From positions 186,001 through 250,000 of the forward strand of contig JBBSLL010000001.1 of assembly GCA_038255255.1 (NCBI GenBank): DNA of 64,000 bases, read 5' to 3'. The stretch comes from JBBQNY01 sp038255255 (GTDB taxonomy: Bacteria > Pseudomonadota > Gammaproteobacteria > Xanthomonadales > Ahniellaceae). Below the pieces are notes generated by a model. The model was given only the letters and a program-made list of their open reading frames with translations, was not told where the DNA came from and made no database searches. Of the stretch, positions 58,256-64,000 are shown piece after piece (the first letter of the stretch is position 1; every line of letters starts with the position of its first letter). The position numbers and the translations under genes were made by a program.

Positions 58256-60217
58256 ATGCCAGAGCAGTTCACTTCGCTGGAGTCGGCAGTCGATCGCATC
58301 GTGTCGGCAACGGCTGGCCGGATCGTGCTCGCCGCGCCCCTCGGCATCGGCAAACCGCATCGGCTCATCAATGCGCTGTATGCGCGGGTCGCGGGCGACC
58401 GAACGCTGTCGTTGACGATCCTGACCGCGCTATCCCTCACGCCGCCGAGGGCGTCAAGCGACATCCAGCGCAGGTTCCTCGAACCGTTCGTCGCGCGGCA
58501 CTTCGGGCCCGACTTCCCGGAGCTTGCGTATGTCGCTCCGATCCGCGCGGATGCACTGCCGACAAACATCAGGGTCGAGGAGTTCTACCTGCAGTCCGGC
58601 TCGATGCTCGGCTCGCGGACCGCGCAACGCAACCACATGAGCGTCAACTACACGCACGTTGCGCGCGCCGTGGTCGCGCGCGGTGTCAACCTGGTCATGC
58701 AGAAGGTCGCCCGCGAGCGTGGCGGCACGCGACTTTCGCTGTCGTCCAACCCGGACCTGACGTTCGACCTGGTGGATGCGTGCGAACGCACTGGCGCCGC
58801 GCGCCCGATGCTCGTTGCAGAGATCGATCCCGAACTGCCCTGGCTCGATGGCACATGCGCTGTCGCAGAAGACTACTTCGACGCGGTCGTGGAGCCGCCG
58901 GCACCCTGGCCGCGTTTGTTCGCGTTGCCGCGCCATCCCGTCGCCGACGCGGAGTACGCCATCGGCCTGTACGCCAGCGCGCTGGTGCGCGACGGCGGCA
59001 CGCTCCAGATCGGTATCGGCGCACTGACCGACGCGCTGTGCCATGCACTGGTGCTGCGACACACGCGCAACGATGTGTACCGTGCGGCACTGGAAGCGCT
59101 TTCCCCCGGTCTCTCCGCGCATCCTTGCGTCACCGACTGCGGAGGCCTCGAGCCGTTCCGCGAGGGCCTGCACGGCGCGAGCGAAATGGTCAACGACGGA
59201 TTCCGCATGCTCGTGGACGCCGGAGTCGTGCGGCGTCGCGTGGTGGATGACATTGCAGCCATGCAGCGCATCGATTCCGGCAACGCTACCGACGCGGATC
59301 GGGAACTCCTCGCGCGCGACGGGCGTGTCCTTGACGGTGCCTTCTACCTGGGCTCTTCCACTTTCTACCAGTGGCTGCGCGACCTGCGTCCGGAGGTGGC
59401 GCGCAGCATCGGCATGACGCGTGTGTCGCACATCAACGAGCTTTACGGCGGCAACGAGGCACTCGAGCGACTGCAGCGCCGCCACGCGCGATTCTTCAAC
59501 ACCTGCATGCTCATGACCGCGCTTGGCGCGGCGGCATCGGACGCGCTCGAGGACGGTCGTGTCGTGTCGGGCGTCGGCGGCCAGTACAACTTCGTCGCCA
59601 TGGCGCATGCGTTGCATGGGGCGCGTTCGGTGCTGATGTTCCGGGCGGTTCGTGAAGTCGGCGCCCATGCCGAATCCAGCGTGCGATGGAGCTACGGGCA
59701 TGCAACGATCCCCCGGCACCTGCGCGACGTGGCGATCTCCGAATACGGGATCGCCGATCTCCGCGGCGTCACCGACGAGTCCTGCGTCACGGCCATGCTC
59801 GGAATCTGCGATGCGCGGTTCGAGGCTTCGATACGCGACCAGGCCACCGCGGCGCTCAAGCTCGCCCCCGGCAGCGGCCAACCAATGCGCGAGCAACGCA
59901 ACACTCCCGAAGCGATCCGGCGCGCCCTGGCGCCGTTCCGGCGCGACGGCACCTTGCCCGACTATCCGGCAGGCTGCGACTTCACGGACGTGGAGCAGCG
60001 GCTGGTAAGCGCGCTGGGATGGCTGCGGGCTCAAACCCGCTCGCCGGGTGCAAGGGCGAGCACCCTGATCCGCGCCTTGCTGAGCCGCGACGCCGGCGAT
60101 GCGGACGCAATGCAAAGGATGGCGCTCACCGAACCTCGTTCCGTCGGGGATCGAATCAGCGCAAAACTCGTCGCCTATGCGCTATCTCGCACGACCGGCA
60201 GCCTGTCTGGAGACTGA
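58256..60217 (+). CDS. Acetyl-CoA hydrolase/transferase family protein
   Basis: 653 residues from ATG 58256; an in-frame start 11 codons upstream is possible. Two CoA-transferase-type domains. The first starts ESAVDRIVSATAGRIVLAAP. The second has RVSHINELYGGNEALERLQR and the signature VVSGVGGQYNFVAMAHALHG, found in the family that includes succinyl-CoA:acetate CoA-transferase and acetyl-CoA hydrolase. The C-terminus contains AISEYGIADLRGVTDE. It is longer than the ~500-residue typical members; the extra residues are mainly near the N-terminus and at the C-terminal tail. Donor and acceptor are not evident. Confidence 0.85.
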   Translation: MPEQFTSLESAVDRIVSATAGRIVLAAPLGIGKPHRLINALYARVAGDRTLSLTILTALSLTPPRASSDIQRRFLEPFVARHFGPDFPELAYVAPIRADALPTNIRVEEFYLQSGSMLGSRTAQRNHMSVNYTHVARAVVARGVNLVMQKVARERGGTRLSLSSNPDLTFDLVDACERTGAARPMLVAEIDPELPWLDGTCAVAEDYFDAVVEPPAPWPRLFALPRHPVADAEYAIGLYASALVRDGGTLQIGIGALTDALCHALVLRHTRNDVYRAALEALSPGLSAHPCVTDCGGLEPFREGLHGASEMVNDGFRMLVDAGVVRRRVVDDIAAMQRIDSGNATDADRELLARDGRVLDGAFYLGSSTFYQWLRDLRPEVARSIGMTRVSHINELYGGNEALERLQRRHARFFNTCMLMTALGAAASDALEDGRVVSGVGGQYNFVAMAHALHGARSVLMFRAVREVGAHAESSVRWSYGHATIPRHLRDVAISEYGIADLRGVTDESCVTAMLGICDARFEASIRDQATAALKLAPGSGQPMREQRNTPEAIRRALAPFRRDGTLPDYPAGCDFTDVEQRLVSALGWLRAQTRSPGARASTLIRALLSRDAGDADAMQRMALTEPRSVGDRISAKLVAYALSRTTGSLSGD

Positions 60218-60301
60218 CCGAATCGCAGAGAAGGGCGGAATTCCGGTGCCCCCGCGTGTGCGTGCGCGCCACACTGCCCGACCACCACATGAGAGGATTC
60301 C

Positions 60302-60781
60302 ATGGGCGAGATGTTCGAGCTTTCGATGCCGTGGTGGGAGTTGTGCCTGCGTGCCGTGGTGGTGTACGCCGCGGTGCTGTTGCTGGTGCGCGTGACCGGC
60401 AAACGCTCCGTCGGACAGTTCACGCCGTTCGACATGATCCTGCTGATCCTCCTCGGCAGCGCCGTGCAGAACTCGCTACTCGGCAACGATGTGTCGCTGC
60501 TCGGTGGCCTGATCCTCGCGACCACGTTGATCGCGCTCAACTGGGCAGTGGGATTCGTCTCCGCCCGCAGTCGCAAGGTGGACGACCTGGTCGAAGGCAC
60601 GGCGGTCCTGCTGGCTCGCGACGGCAGGATATTCAACGAAGTGCTCAAGCGCGAGCACATCAGTCCGGGGGATTTCGAGGAAGCCCTCCGCCGCCACGGC
60701 ATGCTCGATGCCGCGAACGTTCGCTGCGCTTTCCTCGAAACCAACGGGCAGATCAGCATCATCAAACGCGACGAAAGCTAG
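60302..60781 (+). CDS. DUF421 (YetF-like) membrane protein
   Basis: 159 residues. Three N-terminal membrane helices (CLRAVVVYAAVLLLVRVTGK, FDMILLILLGSAVQNSLLG, LILATTLIALNWAVGFVSA) followed by a soluble domain (LVEGTAVLLARDGRIFNEVL, LKREHISPGDFEEALRRHGM). Role unknown. ATG 60302, preceded by GAGAGGATTCC. Confidence 0.9.
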   Translation: MGEMFELSMPWWELCLRAVVVYAAVLLLVRVTGKRSVGQFTPFDMILLILLGSAVQNSLLGNDVSLLGGLILATTLIALNWAVGFVSARSRKVDDLVEGTAVLLARDGRIFNEVLKREHISPGDFEEALRRHGMLDAANVRCAFLETNGQISIIKRDES

Positions 60782-60808
60782 CGTCAGAGCGACCGCGTGG
60801 AAACGCGC

Positions 60809-62515
60809 CTAGCGCGCGCCGCGCTCCTCTCTCGGCTTGGCCTTGCGATCGCGCAGCTGGGCGCTGATCACCAGGCCCAGCCCGAGGGAGAAAGCAATCA
60901 GGAACAGCACCATCGCGAAGGCCGGATAGCCGAACAGGCGTGGGCCGCCCTCGGTCCGCATCAGCATGGCTGAAGCGACGATCAGGGCCGCAGTGACCAG
61001 GCCGGTGCTGATGCGGTTGGCGATCTTCTGCAGGTTTTCCATCATCACGGAGTCTTCGAGCCCCGTCAGCCGCACCTGCATGCGGTTCTCCGCCAGCAGC
61101 GAGAGCACATCCGTCACCTTGCGTGGCGCTTCGCGCAGCAGTGTCTGCAACTCCATCATTTCGCTGGCGAGGTTCGACCAGGACAGCGACTTGCGTGCGC
61201 GCTGGCTCATGATCTGCTCGAGATGCTCCTCGACCACTTTTTTGACATCGAGAGCGGGGTCGAGCGCGTTGCAGATCGCCTCGAGGTGCGAGAGGGTCCT
61301 GCCGAGCAGGCTCAGTTCGGCGGGAGTGCGCAGGCCGTACTGCGTCGCGATCCTCACCACGTCCAGCAGCAGGCGGCCTTCAGACACTGATGTCGAAGCG
61401 GAGTGCGCCGCGTATCGACCGACCATCTGGGAGACTTCGCGTACGTAGCGCTCTTCGTCGAAATCCTCGAGACGCGTGCCCATCTGGATGGTCTCGTCCG
61501 CAGCTTCCTCGCCGCGGCCATCGACCGCAGCGAACAGCAGCTTGAGCAGACGCTCGCGTTGCCGCGGCGGGACGTGCGAAACCATGCCCAGGTCGAAGAT
61601 CGCCAGCCGGCCGTCTGCCGTCACCAGCAGGTTGCCGGGATGCGGATCGGCGTGGATCTCGCCATGCACGAAGATCTGGTCGAGGTAACCGCGCATGAGC
61701 ACGCCGGCGAGGGCGCCAAGGTCCTGCTCGGTACGACGGACGCCCGAAATATCGGTCACCCGGGTGCCCTTGACGCGTTCCATGGTCAGCACCCGGTTCC
61801 GGGTCAGGTCCATGATCGGCGCCGGCACCAGCAACTCGGGATACTCGCGGAAGTGTTCCGCGAAGCGCTGCAGGTTTTCCGCCTCGCTTTGGTAGTCGAG
61901 TTCCTGGAGCAGCGTCTTGCTGAATTCGTGCACCCAATCCACGAACCGCAAGCGGCGTCCGATATCCGTCATTTTGTCGGCGCGGGCAGCCATGCTTGTC
62001 AACAGTTCCAGGTCTGCCTGGATGCGCGGCCGCATGTCAGCGCGCTGCACTTTCACTGCCACTTCGCGACCGTCGCGCAGCGTGGCTGCGTGTACCTGCG
62101 CAAGCGAAGCTCCGCCGAGCGGCTTCTCGTCGAAGCTCGCGAACACCTTGTTGATCTTGAGTCCGAGTTCGCTTTCCACCGTGTCGCGAATCTGCTCGAA
62201 CGGTTCCGGCTCGACCTCGTCCTGCATGCGTTCGAGCGCCGCGATATAAGCCGCGGGAACCATGTCGGGTCGCGTGGACAATGCCTGTCCGATCTTGATG
62301 AAGGTCGGCCCGAGCGCCTCGAGATCGCGTACGAATTCCTCGGGCTTCCCTTCCGGCGTTTCAGTCTCCTGCGCATCGGCCAGATGAGGGCCCGCATCGA
62401 GGCCAGTGAACACGCCGGCGTTTCGATACTTGAGCAGGAACTTCGCGATCTGCGCAGTGCGCGCCATTCCCGTGACAGGCGGAGGCGAACTGGCTTCGGT
62501 CGGGGATGCGGACAT
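60809..62515 (-). CDS. ABC1 kinase family protein (UbiB/AarF-like)
   Basis: 568 residues from ATG 62515; a GTG 11 codons upstream (62548) is also open. Contains the family's KxGQ motif and flanks (LGPTFIKIGQALSTRPDMVP), the Ala-rich loop PLGGASLAQVHAATLRDGRE, VKVQRADMRPRI, HADPHPGNLLV (metal/ATP region) and IFDLGMVSHVP. Two C-terminal membrane helices anchor it. Related to UbiB, needed for ubiquinone synthesis, but the ubiquinone operon is not here, so the exact role is uncertain. Confidence 0.88.
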   Translation of the reverse strand: MSASPTEASSPPPVTGMARTAQIAKFLLKYRNAGVFTGLDAGPHLADAQETETPEGKPEEFVRDLEALGPTFIKIGQALSTRPDMVPAAYIAALERMQDEVEPEPFEQIRDTVESELGLKINKVFASFDEKPLGGASLAQVHAATLRDGREVAVKVQRADMRPRIQADLELLTSMAARADKMTDIGRRLRFVDWVHEFSKTLLQELDYQSEAENLQRFAEHFREYPELLVPAPIMDLTRNRVLTMERVKGTRVTDISGVRRTEQDLGALAGVLMRGYLDQIFVHGEIHADPHPGNLLVTADGRLAIFDLGMVSHVPPRQRERLLKLLFAAVDGRGEEAADETIQMGTRLEDFDEERYVREVSQMVGRYAAHSASTSVSEGRLLLDVVRIATQYGLRTPAELSLLGRTLSHLEAICNALDPALDVKKVVEEHLEQIMSQRARKSLSWSNLASEMMELQTLLREAPRKVTDVLSLLAENRMQVRLTGLEDSVMMENLQKIANRISTGLVTAALIVASAMLMRTEGGPRLFGYPAFAMVLFLIAFSLGLGLVISAQLRDRKAKPREERGAR

Positions 62516-62734
62516 GGATTCGTCGGGGTTGGTGGGGCGCGGGGCCACAGCCTAACGACGGCTCGATTAACCGCCTATCGCTCTCAATGCACTGTGAGGC
62601 GATTCGTTCATCTTGCAGGCGAGCGTCGCGTTCGCCACTTGGCTGCACCAAGCCGTGCCATAACGGACGCGCGTCGAGAAACTGCTGACCGACCAGGTCG
62701 CAGAGTCGAGTCTTGCGGAAATGACGCTTCGATA

Positions 62735-62810
62735 TGGTGGCCGGGGACGGAATCGAACCGCCGACACGAGGATTTTCAATCCTCTGCTCTACCAACTGAG
62801 CTACCCGGCC
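62735..62810 (-). tRNA. tRNA-Phe (anticodon GAA)
   Basis: Minus strand. Acceptor GGCCGGG/CCCGGCC with encoded CCA. D-arm TAGCTCAGTTGGTAGAGC. Anticodon stem AGAGGATTGAAAATCCTC, giving GAA (Phe). T-arm GGCGGTTCGATTCCGTC. 76 bases. Confidence 0.97.
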
Positions 62811-62942
62811 AATAGTGCCTCGCTGCAGTGTCCTGGGACGTGTGGTGCGAGGGTGCTTCGCGTGCGCCGCGCCATTGCGGAGCGGGGCGCGCATGGTAGC
62901 GGTGTGGCATCCGAGCGGCAACCGCGTACCCGGCATCGACCG

Positions 62943-63215
62943 TCATTCGCTCTGCGGCGTGTAGCCCGCAGGCTTTTCCGCACCATCGCCGAACAGGAAC
63001 TTCTCCATCTCCGCCGCCAGGAAAGCGCGGGCCTTGGGGTCTATGGCAGAGAGGCGATTCTCGTTGAGCAGCATGGTCTGGTGCGCCAGCCACTCGCCCC
63101 ACGCTTCCCGGGATATACCCGCGCGGATGCGCTCGCCCAGGGGTCCGGGCCAGGGCGCATGGTCGAAACCCTCGGCATGGCGCTTGAGGCGTGCGCAGAA
63201 CACTTCATGGGGCAT
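62943..63215 (-). CDS. yggX: Fe(2+)-trafficking protein, YggX family
   Basis: 90 residues. Small protein that protects iron-sulfur enzymes from oxidation. MPHEVFCARLKRHAEGFDHA, then RAGISREAWGEWLAHQTMLL, NENRL and an end of GYTPQSE match the family closely; Cys7 is the conserved cysteine. Start ATG 63215 overlaps the mutY 3' end by 11 bases, the usual mutY-yggX arrangement. Confidence 0.95.
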   Translation of the reverse strand: MPHEVFCARLKRHAEGFDHAPWPGPLGERIRAGISREAWGEWLAHQTMLLNENRLSAIDPKARAFLAAEMEKFLFGDGAEKPAGYTPQSE

Positions 63216-64000
63216 GGGATGGCTCCGGTAATCGGGTGAGCAGCTTGCGGATGGGGGCGGGCAGGCCGATCCCGTCCAGTTCGTGTGCGGCGAACCAGCG
63301 CGGCGAATCGAGTTCCGATACGGCGCAGGCTGCAGCGCCAAGGTCGAACAGCGTCGGGCGCAGGGTCAAGTCAAAATGAGTGAAAGCGTGCGTGATGGCC
63401 GGAAGCGCGTTCGATTCCATGCCCGCCGGCGCAAACCGGCTCGAGAGCGAGGATTCGAGCGTGGATTGATCCGGGAATTCGGGGATGCTCCACAGCCCAC
63501 CCCAGACGCCCGAATCGGGTCGGCGTTCGAGCAGGAAGCGCCCGGTCCCGTCGCGCAGGATCAATGCATGGCAATCGCGCCGAGTGCGCGCAGGACGCCT
63601 TCGCGGAGACGGCAACTGCGCAGTGCGGCCGCTGCCGGCCGCCACGCAGTCGATGCGTAGCGGGCATTGCCCGCAACGCGGTTGCGCGCGGACGCAGACG
63701 GTGGCGCCCAGGTCCATGATGGCCTGCGTGTAGTCGGCGATGCGCACGGACGGCAACAAGTCCGCGCTGATCGCCCACAACTGTTTCTGCACAAGTGGCG
63801 ACAGAGGATCGCCCTCGATTCCGCGATGCCTGATCAGCACGCGGCGCACATTGCCGTCGAGGATCGGCGCCCGGACATCGAACGCCAGCGACAGGATTGC
63901 GCCTGCCGTCGAGCGGCCGATACCGGGGAGCGACTGCAGTGCAGCGGCTTCGCCGGGCAACTGGCCATCGTGGCGCTCGATGCAGAGTTGCGCGGCACGA
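63205..64000 (-). CDS. mutY: A/G-specific adenine DNA glycosylase MutY, 3' part
   Basis: C-terminal ~265 codons; the frame is open to the right edge (RAAQLCIERHDGQ precedes LPGEAAALQSLPGIGRSTAG), so the start lies outside. Removes A opposite 8-oxoG. The helix-hairpin-helix LPGIGRSTAGAIL, catalytic Asp in PILDGNVRRVL, and the [4Fe-4S] ligands Cx6Cx2Cx5C (CVRAQPRCGQCPLRIDC) are present. The C-terminal NUDIX-like MutT domain (LERRPDSGVWGGLWSIPEF) recognises 8-oxoG. Confidence 0.96.
   Translation of the reverse strand, partial: RAAQLCIERHDGQLPGEAAALQSLPGIGRSTAGAILSLAFDVRAPILDGNVRRVLIRHRGIEGDPLSPLVQKQLWAISADLLPSVRIADYTQAIMDLGATVCVRAQPRCGQCPLRIDCVAAGSGRTAQLPSPRRRPARTRRDCHALILRDGTGRFLLERRPDSGVWGGLWSIPEFPDQSTLESSLSSRFAPAGMESNALPAITHAFTHFDLTLRPTLFDLGAAACAVSELDSPRWFAAHELDGIGLPAPIRKLLTRLPEPSHAP

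Overview
The window is chromosomal DNA of a GC-rich gammaproteobacterium. The gene order points that way: pilT-pilU divergent from yggS-proC-yggT, mutY-yggX, aroK-aroB beside hemE, a FadE-type acyl-CoA dehydrogenase, GTP-dependent PEP carboxykinase, and two-subunit glycine decarboxylase. A TonB-dependent receptor, a lipoprotein with a TonB C-terminal domain, many secreted proteins, ECF sigma/anti-sigma pairs, an XrtH-like exosortase and palindromic extragenic repeats suggest the Xanthomonadales/Lysobacterales or a close neighbour. This placement is inference; no rRNA or other decisive marker is present. I see no phage, insertion sequence, CRISPR array or plasmid functions.

Layout. 1-3.5 kb: the 3' end of gcvPA, then a methionine repressor (MetJ) domain joined in frame to a long Lys/Ala-rich histone-H1-like tail, with a met-box array upstream, then the TonB-type lipoprotein. 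3.5-9.3 kb: a serine beta-lactamase-like hydrolase, a GMC oxidoreductase, a Tlc-like nucleotide transporter with an outer-membrane barrel protein, and a nest of palindromic repeats. 9.3-16.7 kb: fadE divergent from a TetR regulator, pckG, and an ECF sigma/anti-sigma/DUF4097 operon. 16.8-25.5 kb: a TonB-dependent receptor, a secreted barrel-like protein, hslO (Hsp33), a CBS protein, a second ECF pair and prfC. 25.6-32.4 kb: two surface proteins with variant IPTL-CTERM tails, L-serine dehydratase, a glutaredoxin-like protein, a methyltransferase, and YceI with cytochrome b561. 32.5-40.8 kb: a large beta-propeller hybrid histidine kinase, hemE, a WGR protein, aroB, aroK, the exosortase and an OmpR-type regulator. 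40.8-47.2 kb: 107-bp direct repeats, pdxH, a cobalamin-binding-like protein, yggT-proC-yggS and pilT-pilU. 47.2-64 kb: a secreted haem-binding-type protein, a FimT/GspH pseudopilin with a small overlapping ORF, uvrB, a polytopic membrane protein, two large secreted proteins, tRNA-Val, an L,D-transpeptidase, an acetyl-CoA hydrolase/transferase, a DUF421 protein, an ABC1 kinase, tRNA-Phe, yggX and the 3' part of mutY.

How the genes work together. FadE (beta-oxidation) and PckG (gluconeogenesis from TCA intermediates) flank a TetR regulator and suit growth on fatty acids. The exosortase and the two CTERM proteins form a probable sorting enzyme and its substrates, 11 kb apart. The two sigma factor pairs and the hybrid kinase suggest sensing of the envelope or surroundings. 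PilT and PilU drive type IV pilus retraction, and the FimT/GspH-like protein is probably a minor pilin.

The most unusual item is the MetJ-H1 tail fusion at 1301-2011. It joins a sequence-specific, SAM-dependent repressor to a non-specific polycationic DNA-binding tail, and has a plausible internal start that could also make the tail alone.
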